A stretch of DNA of 64,000 nucleotides from Hortaea werneckii. Its lineage: Eukaryota; Ascomycota; Dothideomycetes; Mycosphaerellales; Teratosphaeriaceae. Numbering within the stretch: the stretch's first letter is position 1; each line of letters opens with the position of its first letter. The position numbers were made by a program, and so were the translations under genes. This document shows, piece after piece, positions 24,252 through 34,525 of this stretch. Location of the stretch: the NCBI GenBank assembly GCA_037044905.1, contig JBAOKB010000156.1, positions 62,001 through 126,000 of the forward strand, given 5' to 3'. Below the pieces are notes generated by a model. It did not search any database, had not been told where the DNA came from, and was given only the letters and a program-made list of their open reading frames with translations.

Positions 24252-24551
24252 GGCGCCACTGCGGAGATGCTGATTGGATGGAAGTAGTGGTGTTGCTGTG
24301 GCCTTGTGTTTGTCATGGTCGCCACGCGAATCTACGTCGGGAAATCGTCTAAACAGCAACAAGGAAGGAGCGACCCTCTCACGCCCCTTCCCAGGACTGC
24401 AGCAAAACAACGGGATTCAGTCAGGTGACCCGAGATTGGCAACCAGCTAATGTACATTCAGCAAGCAGCATGGCGCATTTACTCTTTGTGCTAGGTGTCG
24501 CAAACGACTGCATCGGCTGCAGTCTCAACCGGAAACCCTGTTGATCGCGAG

Positions 24552-25320
24552 TCAGGAGACCTCTTTCAGTCCTCCTTCCTCCTCATCATACTCATCCCCG
24601 AAAGAAATTCATGCGCAAAGCTGTCAGGGCTTCGTCGTCGCCGCTAAGCATTTCTTTGAACCAACCATCCATCGCGTATATGTGGTCTGTGTATACCTCC
24701 GATTCCCCTTTCATGGCTTCGATCTGTTTTCGTTTTTGCTCGAGCTCGGTTGGGTCGACATCGCTGTACGCCGCGAGCTCATTCTGCAGTTTTCTCGTTT
24801 CGGTCTCAAGATTGCGCTTGGTCATGATAAGCTCTTCTCTACCCTCGCCGCAGCTGTCAAGCATATCCTCTTCGTCCGCACGCTGAGCCTGAGCCTCTGC
24901 AATTTTCTGCTTGAGATCATGATTGGTTGCATTTGCTTTCTCGTGTGTGACTTGTGCATCGGTTAAGGCTTGCTCACTTGTCTTTTTATCCTGTGACGCA
25001 AAAGACCAATACCAATTTCCACTACCAATCTTTTCGACATTGATTTTGTTCTCGTCAGAGAGGGACTGCAAGTAGTCTTACGATACATTAATATCCTACG
25101 ACAAACAGAATGGTTTTGGTTTCACATACCTTTCACTTGCATTCCATTGATTGAAGCAACTTGCGGCAGGGCTTTTTCAAGGTCCTTGATGCTGTGCGCC
25201 GTGCGTGACTTTTGTAAGTAGGTTACGATAGATGCTAGCTTGACCGGGTTGCAATTCACTTTGGGCGCCTGCGGAGGCGTCAGTGACCGTATCTCAAACG
25301 ACAGGTTGGTGAAGTACCAT
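24552..25320 (-). CDS. MND1: Mnd1, meiotic recombination protein (ATG-only first exon)
   Basis: Exons (minus) 25320-25318 (just ATG), 25268-25130, then 25076 onward, with introns of 49 and 53 nt. The product starts MAPKVNCNPVKLASIVTYL and continues HSIKDLEKALPQVASINGMQVKDYLQSLSDENKINVEKIGSGNWYW, the winged-helix core of Mnd1, followed by a coiled coil. With Hop2 it stimulates Dmc1/Rad51 strand exchange in meiosis. The literal frame stops at 24592-24594 (..RMNFFRG). Dropping one G from the G4 (plus-strand C4 at 24596-24599) gives instead the acidic tail DEYDEEEGGLKEVS ending at 24552, typical of fungal Mnd1, and 221 aa. I therefore extend the feature to 24552. Confidence 0.88.
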
Positions 25321-26296
25321 TGTGAATATCGCTTTACAGCATGAAGTACGAAGGATGCCGTTCGGATAACAGGTGAAAAGAAGACGCAGGAGAGGCAGAA
25401 CAAGAAATACGGTGAGCCAGTCGTGGAAGGTACGCCTAGTAGGAAGGCGTCAATGAATGGAAGGAGCCTCAGGCGGCGGAGCTTGACCTCACCTGATACA
25501 AAACTTGGGCTTAATGTGAAGGACTGACCAAAGAGCTAGGTAGGCGAGTCCTGGAGCCGAAGAATTTAACTCGACATATGCATTCAGCCAGTGTCTCATT
25601 CGAAGGGATTGAACTCTCAAGCCAACATTCCCTTCTTGTCAACTGCGCATCCAGGCTCACCAATAGCACTCGATTTTGGCACAAAGCCGCAAGGCGTGAA
25701 GACGGAAAGGCCTCTGAATCTACATGAAAGCCCCATGCATCCTTGTTGAAAATGTTGAGCCCTTCCGCTTTATCAATCGTTCTATCGGCTCCTTGTCTTA
25801 TTCACTTTGGTCAAGCTGAAGGCCGGGTTTTAGCCCTGTGAGCAATGTTAGTAGCGCTACAGGAAGCGAAAAGCAGTGCAAGATTGACCTAGCACTATGT
25901 ATGATTTCTTTCCGTTTTGTTACGGCGCCCTCTTCCTCGCCTCGCGAAGAGGACGGACGTGATTCAACTTACCTTGCAAACTTCCATGCATTTCGGCGTC
26001 GCGGCGACAGGGGCCTGTTATTAGGGTCCGAAGGCGCTGATTGCTTTGGAACCATTGGGCAACCAGCAGTTCGATAGAGAGCCAAGCGCCTGTTGCTGCG
26101 CATGCCAAATAGCATTTCAGCCACTGCCATAGGCCCTTCGAACTCATGTCAACTTGTCCAATGTGCTGTCGGCGTAATTTCCAAACTTCGAAATTCAGAC
26201 TGCCGGACATGCTTACGGCCGTTTTGTTGGATGGACTAGCCCAAGAATAATTGAGGGCGTCGTACGTTCACAACTTCCACGGCAATGTCTCGATCA
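25321..26296. other. Intergenic region upstream of MND1
   Basis: About 975 bp. A 96-codon minus-strand ORF (26210-25920, real ATG) contains a hydrophobic stretch around LWQWLKCYLACAATGAWL that could be a membrane segment. It matches nothing I know and may be chance. The rest shows no gene. A TTCAATCCC-like B-box phrase near 25608 lacks a matching tRNA fold. Confidence 0.35.
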
Positions 26297-27061
26297 CTAG
26301 CTCATTTGTGCTTCTCTCTCGGTTTCTGTCTTCGGCCTTAGGGCCATGCGAGTAGTACGCCTAGGTTGAGGACGCTCACGGCCAGATTTCAATCCTCTTC
26401 CTGTAGTAGGCTGCTGCTCAAGGACACTCCGTCTCCATTTCCCTTGATACCAGTACACTTGCTCGCCGGACGCAGTCTGGTCTTCATCGGCTTCAACAAA
26501 AGCCAGGTCACCAGTCTTTCCGAGCCGTGCTGCCGCTGCCTCCTCTAGCAAGATGCCCATGGCGAGTAGCGCCGTTTCATCCATGGACTTGAAGTCTGTA
26601 GCTGCATTCTTAAGCCAAGGCGTGCTGTAAAAGTCTGATGCATAGGCATGAATGGCTTTCAACAGATCTGAGTCCGGCAGAGATTGGTGTGCCTGAAGAT
26701 GACGATCCGCCGAATAGATGTCATCTTCTTCGTACCTGGTCGGGGCATTTTTTCTTCTAAAGAGAACCTCTTCGGGCGGGATCGCAGCGTGAGAAGTGCT
26801 TGCTGTATCTCGATATTTAGAAGGTCGCTCCTCGGTCAAAAAGCCTTCGTAGCCCACGCGCCCTGCCACGGCATCATATAAAGTGGCTTGTTTGTTCTTG
26901 CCATAAATCTCTGCATTCGCTGGATCCTCATTGCCAGCCATTCTACGGTTTAAATCCTGGGCGTCTGCTCTGTGCTTTGCTGATTCCACGATGAATGTGA
27001 GGACATTTCCGCCATGCAGCATCCTCCACTCCCGAACTTCGGCCGTCGTGGACTTTGACAT
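26297..27061 (-). CDS. Conserved-looking protein of unknown function
   Basis: Intronless, 254 aa from the ATG at 27061 (MSKSTTAEVREWRMLHGG). The central part (EEDDIYSADRHL..., then DLLKAIHAYASDFYSTPW and DETALLAMGILLEEAA, about residues 115-185) is predicted helical and well ordered. The C-terminus is short, basic and Arg/Thr-rich (RPQPRRTTRMALRPKTETE), suggesting nuclear or nucleic-acid contact. I do not recognise the family with certainty. The gene begins only about 70 bp from the divergent CSA-like gene, so both are probably controlled by one short bidirectional promoter. Confidence 0.75.
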   Translation of the reverse strand: MSKSTTAEVREWRMLHGGNVLTFIVESAKHRADAQDLNRRMAGNEDPANAEIYGKNKQATLYDAVAGRVGYEGFLTEERPSKYRDTASTSHAAIPPEEVLFRRKNAPTRYEEDDIYSADRHLQAHQSLPDSDLLKAIHAYASDFYSTPWLKNAATDFKSMDETALLAMGILLEEAAAARLGKTGDLAFVEADEDQTASGEQVYWYQGKWRRSVLEQQPTTGRGLKSGRERPQPRRTTRMALRPKTETEREAQMS

Positions 27062-27130
27062 CTTCAAGGCTCAGTCACTATCCATCCCTGCTGTCAGATT
27101 TCCAAACCTGGACAATGGGAGGTCAGGTTG
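27062..27130. promoter_or_regulatory. Compact bidirectional promoter region
   Basis: Only 69 bp separate the start codons of the minus-strand 254-aa gene and the plus-strand CSA-like gene. Both 5' leaders must therefore be very short, or each transcript must start inside the other gene. No TATA-like box was evident. Confidence 0.55.
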
Positions 27131-28553
27131 ATGGAGTCTTTCCTTTTCAACCGTCAATTGGGCTCGATTAGCCCTCAGACTCTGGCAAAGGCGCAGAATC
27201 AACGTCTTTTGCAAGCACTGGCGTACGGACCAAACATCCACTTTGCTATTAAGAAGCCTGAAGATGGCGTTGACGGCGAACGTCTGCCTAACAATACGTT
27301 TGCACATGGCGCCGGCGTCAGTGGTATCGATATAGACCGCTGGGAAGGCAAATAGTAGGTTTTGATGTATGAAGCATCGCGTTGCTTGTCCCTAACATTT
27401 CAACAGCCTTCTCTCTGGCGGCGCAGACTCTTCAGTCGCGATCTGGGATCTTGAGAATGAAGAGTCCATTGCTGAAACATGTGATCTACATTCCACTTGG
27501 GTACGCCACGAGGACTTCGACCACGGCAAGCCTGGGCATCACCAAGTCTCGTTCTACCCCTTTGATTCACTAGCCTTCTTGACCACCGGCTATGATCACA
27601 CACTGAAGCTTTTCTCTTCTGAGACGTTGCAAGCATCTGCGTCATTTGACTTGGGCTCTACAGTGTATTCACATGATACTTCCAAGGTCGCGAGCCACTT
27701 GCTCGTGGCGTGCGCCTCGCAGCATCCGGCAGTCAGACTCATGGATTTGAGGACAGGTTCTGGTACTCATTCTTTAGCGGGCCATTCTGGCTCTGTCCTT
27801 TCCGTTGCATGGCATCCCAAAAACGAGCATGTCCTTGCTAGTGGCGCGACCGATGGCACATGCAGATTGTGGGACGTGAGGAAAAGCGCCAGCAGTCTAG
27901 GCGTACTAGATATGGACGACAGTATTGGCGTGACAGGCTATGATGGGAAAGGTTCAGGCGCTCGACGTCGTGAGCGCGGCAGAGCACATACTGGTGCAGT
28001 CAACGGCCTCGCTTGGACATCAGATGGACTATTCCTCGCTTCCAATGGCCACGATGAGAGGCTACGGATCTGGGATATGATGACAGGAGCTAACACACTT
28101 GCGAACTTCGGACCAGCCCTCAAGAATCCACATATGACTGTGCTCACGCCGTTGATTGTACCGAGCCATTTGTCCGCTCTGAGCTCCGAAATGATCTACT
28201 ACCCGAACCCTACAGAGATACTAGGCTTCGACATGCATGCGGGTAACCTGCTAAAACGTCTTCGCGTGCCAGGATTGCAAAGGCCGCAGGCTGCCGGAGG
28301 CGCAGTGCGGAACATCAACAATCGGACTACGGCATTGGCTTGGCGAGCTCACAATGTTGAAATGTTCTCCTCCCATGCTGACGGCACAATACGTTGCTGG
28401 CGACCGCGAATATGGGAGGACAGCGTCGACGAAACCGAGTCTCAGGGCCACGAAGATGATGCAGAAAGTGAGCTAGCCGAGCGCAAGCGTAAGAGGGAGG
28501 AGCTCGACTCCATCGTAAACGACTTAACTAAGAAGCGTGTGACCTTCTCATGA
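27131..28553 (+). CDS. CSA/ERCC8 (Rad28)-like WD40 repair protein
   Basis: Exons 27131-27354 and 27407-28553 (52-nt intron that splits a Tyr codon), 456 aa. It starts MESFLFNRQLGSISP and contains WD40 repeats: YLLSGGADSSVAIWDLE, FLTTGYDHTLKLFSSETL, ASQHPAVRLMDLRTGSGTHSL, HVLASGATDGTCRLWDVRK, FLASNGHDERLRIWDMMTG and MFSSHADGTIRCWRP. The N-terminal helix plus this repeat order is that of CSA, the substrate receptor of the Cul4-DDB1 ubiquitin ligase that acts with CSB in transcription-coupled nucleotide excision repair. WDxR-type motifs expected for DDB1 binding are visible (LWDVR, LMDLR). The acidic/basic C-terminal tail ends ELDSIVNDLTKKRVTFS. Confidence 0.9.
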
Positions 28554-29088
28554 GGTGAGATTGCCCCACGGATGCTGAATCTGCCATGTAGAATAAGCAG
28601 ACGTGACACCCATATCACTGGAAGAGAGTCAGGCCACAGCGCCGGAGCAGATGCGTCCTGGTGATCAAGGACGCGTGAAGAAGCACGGCGAAGAGCATAG
28701 GTTGTGTCTGCTCAAACGTGAGCCTGCCAGAGCTTTGTAATCGGCTTCCCTCTTCTACACGGGAGCCAAGAAATCTTGAAATGTTCGGGCTCCTTCTGAG
28801 AAAGCTCCAAAGATCGATCTTTAAAAGCCAACACTTTGCCTGCTAAGAGCCGCTGCAGTTGTGGACGAGATGCAATGCGTTGCATCCGAACGGCAAAGCC
28901 GTCGTGACAGCAGAAGACCACAAGCCCACACTTTGATAATGCAATATGAAGATATGATAATTTCAGACTAGTGTGCCATTTGTATCAACAGTACCTAATG
29001 TACATCAAGGGCTTCATGCCTCCTTTGGTGCCCCACCGCGATCCTCGAATCAATGAATATGATTCAATGTCCCTTTGCCCGTGAGCCA
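28554..29088. other. Intergenic between convergent CSA-like and PRP39
   Basis: About 535 bp at the meeting point of two 3' ends. Nothing protein-coding or RNA-like recognised. Confidence 0.4.
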
Positions 29089-31364
29089 TTAGTACCTGCC
29101 TGTGCCATTGGCATTCTGTGGGGTACCGTTCGCCGCCTGAGGGAACATGCTAAGGCCGCCCTGCCCCGCAACAAAGACACTCTCATGCACGTCCAATCCC
29201 GGGTAGCCTACGACGCCGATATCGTCTTCGTCATTGGCAGCACTGTTGGCAAGACCACGCTGGACAGAGAGTGGGCCCGTTGATCTCGGCATCGCGTCGC
29301 ACAAGCTCCTTGAATGCGTCGGGACCGCCGCGTTCTCTAAGGTACACCACATAGAAGCAATGGATATCTTGCACCGTGCGGCGTGGCAAACCAGAGCTGC
29401 AAATAGCATCGTAAACGGCCTTGACCCGGTGGAAGTGTTCTGACTGTTGCTTTGGGTCCGACGGCCGGCTGCCTGATTTCAAAGAAGAACCAGCTGAGCC
29501 AGAATGGCTTGCATGCGGTGTAGTCTTGCTGGTGGCTTTGGTAGATGGCACGCGCTTCATCCACCTGACCGTTGATCTCCCCAACCAGGCGCGCCCATTC
29601 TGAGACTATTGCGCCGCGAGTAGACTGAGATTTCTCAGGGCTGCCGAGGTGCGTCTTCAATGTCTCGATGGCTTGTTCCACGCCATTCATGCGGCGCTGC
29701 AGATTGGCGAGGCAGGTGATTGTCTCCAAATGGTTTGGAAGTATCATGAGGATAGCTTCGTAAATGTCATTTGCGATCGCCGCGTTGTCCATCGACTCTT
29801 CGAACTGGGCGTAGTAGATCCGAATCGCAGGCCTTGAGATCGGCACAAACACGCAGCTTGCGCGTTGCAAAATATTGCGGACTTCATCTTCTTTGCCCTC
29901 TTGCGCTTGCATCCAGCGCGCGTAGCGAAACCAGAACTCATCGTAGTTAGCAGCGGTCACTAAGCAGCGCTCATAGAGGAATTTGGTACGCTCATAACCG
30001 CCTTCACCCTCCTCGAAATCCAGGTACTTCCTCCAGTTGGCTAGCTGGGCGTCGTCCAGGTCTGTGACGTGGTAGTAGGGCCGCTTCACCTCAGATTCGT
30101 ACGTCCACCGCTTAGTTGTTTCAGTCTGCGTCTGCTGGAATACCTCGGCATGGTACTGGTCGATACGAGCACGAAGTTCCTGTTCCATTTGCGCATCAGT
30201 GCGCTGCTGCATGCCGGCTGCAAGCTCGTTGCGGAAGCCATCGATGACGTTCGCAGGCGCCAGTTCGGCGTATTGAGCGGTTCGCACTGAGCGCTCGGTA
30301 GCGCTCAAAGTAACGCGCGTATTGGTGAAGCGGGATATGTATGATCTCGCTTAATATCTCGAACACACGGTCGTGGGCTTCAATACGTTCCTCAAACTCA
30401 ATGTACTTGTCCCAAAAAGGATGTGCTAAAAAGTCCAGGCCTGCGCTCTTCTTCGCACGCTCGAACAGTCTATGAGGAAGGTGTCAGTGTCCATCATGGC
30501 CAGTGAGGGTATGAGCTGGGAAGTAAAGCAGGGGTGGTGGTGGCGAACATCTCTGGTGCTAAGCAGGAGAGCGTGAACAATGCTCATGCATGCCAATGAT
30601 CCTGTCGAGCGGAGCGAGTGTGCGCGGAGGTTTGAAGAATCGCAATAAACCCGTGCAGGTGCGCAAAATTGTGCACAATTGTAAAGAGGGATCTGAGCAG
30701 TGTTTGTGAGAGTCTCATGGCAACCTTCTAGGGCTGGAGTCTCACCCGTTCAATTGAGATTATGCAATGACGGCGCACAGATATCATCCCAGTGATCTCG
30801 ACGTACTGCGACTGTTACGTGCAAAGGGTGGGTGGGCGGGAAGGAAAGGGATGCCCATTTGGACTTACTCTCTAATGACGTCGATGTCATGTGTCGTCTC
30901 CAATTTGAAATTGCAGTAGTTGGCCCAAAGGTCGACAGAGATGCCGATGCTGGCTACGCCTCGTTCGTAGACCTGTTTTGTTCTCAACATGATAGCCCTA
31001 GAACATGGTATCCATTCTTGCCCATGCTTACCATCTCTGCAGCTTCTGGGCCTGCGATAGAGAACTCGAGGTCCGCATACTTCTTCCAGTATCCGAAGAA
31101 TAGCGGAAAGCGTGCGAGGAAACGATCGTAGACATCGCGGGTAGCAGCAATGGCTTGCGGGCTGGAGTTGCGGTTCAATCCACTCTCCTGCGATTCAGCG
31201 GCGCGCACCAGCTTCTCCCAATGTTCAAACTCTTCGGGCTCGCGTAGCTGTTGGCAAACACTTGGTGAGCACAGTGCAAATGGCATGGGGGACGCGATCC
31301 GGCTTACCACCTGCTCGTTCAGCTTCTGCAATTCGACGTCCTCGGTAAAGCTGAAGTCGGCCAT
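29089..31364 (-). CDS. PRP39: Prp39, U1 snRNP HAT-repeat protein (three frame breaks)
   Basis: Exons (minus) 31364-31308, 31247-31032, 30972-30869 and 30469-29089, with introns of 60, 59 and 399 nt. HAT repeats are plain: FEHWEKLVRAAE, RFPLFFGYWKKYADLE, VYERGVASIGISVDLWANYC, HPFWDKYIEFEERIEAHDRV and KRPYYHVTDLDDAQLANWRKYLDFEE. Further ones are RTKFLYERCLVTAANYDEFWFRYARWM and YVVYLRERGGPDAFKELVRRD. Prp39 is a U1 snRNP subunit needed for 5' splice-site commitment. Reading frames change at about 30275-30282, 29459-29471 and 29270-29280; each change looks like one surplus base, and removing all three gives 584 aa ending GTPQNANGTGRY. The protein text is well conserved on both sides of each break, which argues against decay. 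The 399-nt third intron is long for this window. Confidence 0.87.
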
Positions 31365-31937
31365 GGCGGCCTCGATGCGTCGCGGTTCGGATGAAAGGCA
31401 GGGTGAACGGGATGAGAGGCTAGGGAGAGAGAGGCAGATCGATCAAGGCCGTGGACGGGATAGCGAGGGCGTGCGAACTGTGGCTAAGGAATACAAAGAG
31501 AGATGTCATGCATCTCAGCTGTGGAAAAGGCGACGCCGAAGTGAAGCATGCGAGGTGCGCTAGCTCCGGGCACTTCCGGCGAACCACTGTACTTACTGCT
31601 ATCTACTATGTACATGCAGTTGAGTCTGCTTGCTCTGACCACTGCTTTCTTGTGATAAGTACACAGGCATTCCAGACGAGCACTGGTAAAAACGAGGCCA
31701 GCCTAGGTGATTGGAAGACCAAGGCATTGACAGTGACAGTGTTGTAATACATCAACCAACATGATTGACTTGTAACTTGTTTGGCGATAAACGACATCTA
31801 CGACATTCGCACCTGATGATAGGACCGTAGAAACCTAGAGTTGCGATTGTATTTCGGTCCACACACATTCGGAGCAGCTGTTACTTTCTTGGCCGAATAT
31901 CTGAGCAGCCAGCCTTCACCATTCCATCATCCCCCTT
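31365..31937. other. Intergenic between PRP39 and DUF427 gene
   Basis: About 570 bp between the PRP39 start and the 3' end of the DUF427 gene, both on the minus strand. It presumably carries the PRP39 promoter. Nothing else seen. Confidence 0.4.
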
Positions 31938-33192
31938 TCAAACAGCAGAGGGTTTGGTTCCTAACTTGAACCGTCCGAAATGCGTGTCAGGCCGCTCTAG
32001 CATCTTGCCATCGAGTTCAATATCGACTTTCTCGTTGAAGACTAGAGTTATGGGGTAACAGGTCCCCCGCAAGTGTTAGCACTCAATTTTTCTCGAGCTG
32101 GTGCGTTCAATCTTTCCTGCTCTAGCCTCTTTGGAAAGAAAGAGCGCAGACATGTGGAATGAGTGCAACAGTCCAACTCCACACCACTGGCCAGGGGAAG
32201 GAGCACATAAAACTAGGAATAAAACTTACAGCACACCTCTCCCATAATCCCTGCACATTCCACCGTCGGTCGGTTATAAAACCACACCACATCCTCATAC
32301 ACCTTACCTCCAGGCAGCTCGACAGAGTAATACTCCGCTTCACCCTTATACGGACACCGAGTCCTCCTCTCACTCGGCCTCAGCACACTGGCCAGGACAG
32401 CCGTCAAGGGCATGTAAAGCGACACGGCAATCCCGTCTCATAGAGATGATGGGCGGAGGGCGTAGACGCGACACAGATCCTTTTCCCGTTGGCGCCGGAA
32501 ACGTAGACTTTGATGGGACGGTGCGAGGTCAGGATGTCGATGCGTTTGAACGGATCCTTGGGGTGCACGAAGATCGGCGTGTCTTCTTCGAACCATTGGT
32601 CGATGCTGGAGAATTCGATTTTGACGAGGCCAGCGAGGTCTTTTGCGGTTGTTTGAGAGAGGAGGAAAGGGAGGGGGAGAAGGCGATGGCTTGGTCGATG
32701 GTTTTCTTGGGTCCCTCGCTGTTGTTGATGGTGAGGATCCATTGCTTGGCTAATGGTTCTTTCTTTGCTTGCGCCTCAGAGGAGCTTGCAGAATTTTCCG
32801 AGTCGGGGGCGTAGAATTCCTTCCCCTTCTTTGATCTCTAGACATGAACCCGCTTTCTCTGCCTCTGCCCGGAGTTCGGTGGCGGGGACGTAGAACTGAG
32901 GATAAGGTGGGATTTCCCATACATAGCGGGCGTTGGTAGTAGTCAGGAAGTACTGGCCATTATGCAGGAGCTTGACAGCACGCGACGTTGATAGCGTCTT
33001 GATAGGCCCTTCCGTGCCTAGCTTCTGAGCAAGCTTGCGGAGGTAGCTGGATCATTTGCCATTAGTTTTCGTTTTGTTTCATGCCGTACGGTAATCGGGT
33101 GAACCGGTAATCAAGACGAAAAGAAAAATCTCTTGATGTGAGGGATAGCAAAGAAAGTTATCCGAAGGAATGGTGTGGACATACTCTGCCAT
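31938..33192 (-). CDS. DUF427 domain protein (three frame breaks)
   Basis: Exons (minus) 33192-33185 (8 nt), 33046-32230 and 32041-31938, with introns of 138 and 188 nt. The product starts MADYLRKLAQKLG, has an N-terminal domain (SRAVKLLHNGQYFLTTTNARYVWEIPPYPQFYVP), then a DUF427 core: FKRIDILTSHRPIKVYVSG, HHLYETGLPCRF, MPLTAV, TRCPYKGEAEYYSVE, YEDVVWFYNRPTVECAGI, and FNEKVDIELDGKMLERPDTHFG. The biochemical role of DUF427 proteins is not established. The literal frame breaks at the G4 at 32823-32826 (surplus base), near 32650-32690 (missing base) and at the T3 at 32416-32418 (missing base). Correcting them gives about 309 aa. Confidence 0.8.
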
Positions 33193-34525
33193 GATGGATG
33201 CGCTGCTACTGTACCAGTGGCGAACAATGCAGCCTGAGTTGTATCGCAATGTCGAGGGAGTGATTGAGACTGTCGTCACACTGGTTGTTATTTTACCCTG
33301 CAATGAGAGTCTTCAGAAGCAATTGCCTACTGTGATGAAAAGATTGCCGTAACAATGCTGACGTTTATGTTTAAAGTAGTGTACCCTCCCCCTCACCTGT
33401 CAGTCAGCAACCAACTGACGTCTGAAGTCCGAGGGGAAAAGTGGGGCGCGTGGGTTGAAGAACCAAATAAACCATACCTGCTAGACGACAGGAGCCAGAA
33501 TAATTCAGTTCATAATGTCCATTGTCCCGATGATTGAGAGGACGTGGAATGGAAGGATCAAGGCCTCCATTCCTGATTTTCGGACTGATGTGTACAAAAT
33601 AGCAAGATAGTTTTGCTATGCAGATTTCAGTGACGGAAAGCCTGGAAACACGAACCACGTTTCTTTACACCTCAGAACCAATAATCAGTCAAAAGAAAGA
33701 TGAAACGACGGGATAAATGTTAAGATAGGCTAAGACACTACGTTAATACATATTGTTGTTATATAAACTTCTTCATAAACTCTCGTCCATTCTCCATCGT
33801 CCGCCCGCGGCAGTGGCAAGACATACAAACAACAACCTATCAACTTGCCATCCTCCGCACCTAACAGACCCCTCCCTCTCTTCGACTAGAAAGCAGAGGG
33901 AAGGCATCCATTCGCTCAGAACGCTCATCAAAAGAAAAGAAACGAGAATCACCTCCGCGATGAAGAAGACTTGTTTGCGGCCTGATCTTGGGAAACCCAA
34001 ACCAGCAAAGTCCTCCGCTCACGAAGATGGTTTCGCTTCGCAAAGGAATAACAACAGATCGCCTAGAAAGACTTTACAAAGGTTAAGAGTGGGGGTATGA
34101 TGCTGGAAAAAAGATGTACTCCTGAACGAATGCAAAAGAAAAGAAAAGAAAAGAACAGGGGCAGTGAGCAATCAAGCACACGCCTTGACGATCATCAAAG
34201 ACGACTGCACCCCACGGGAGGCAAGTCTTCTCAAGGTCATATATCCATCGCCATGCGTGATATTCCCAGCTTCAATGGGATATTCCGTAGATCAAGCCCA
34301 AACCCTACACTGCGTGAAGTCCGGCAGATAAATGGGCGATAAGATGATTAGGGCTAGAACGCTGCATCCCAACCTAGCTGTGGAAGATGCGGGAAGGGAC
34401 GGTTGTTGCGTGTCGTGTACTGAAGGTGGTATTGTCGTGGGAGATTCCGACCGACGATCCTGTAGACTCGTTCGGGGTGGAATTTCCGAGACAGAGGCGG
34501 TAGAGGAAAGACAACACAAAAGACT
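33193..34525. other. Intergenic region
   Basis: About 1.33 kb between two minus-strand genes: promoter side of the DUF427 gene and 3' flank of the RhoGAP gene. Short open frames only. Confidence 0.4.

Noticed and set aside
25560..25640. Possible tRNA gene (B-box-like TTCAATCCC on the minus strand)
   Set aside because: No matching A-box at the right spacing and no acceptor or anticodon stems could be drawn.
30540..30800. Possible C/D snoRNA inside the PRP39 long intron
   Set aside because: GATGA-like and CTGA-like boxes occur but not in proper spacing with a terminal stem.
29089..33192. Pseudogene status for PRP39 and the DUF427 gene because each has three frame breaks
   Set aside because: Conserved residues and splice sites are intact on both sides of each break, and similar isolated breaks occur in essential genes, so consensus error is more likely than decay.
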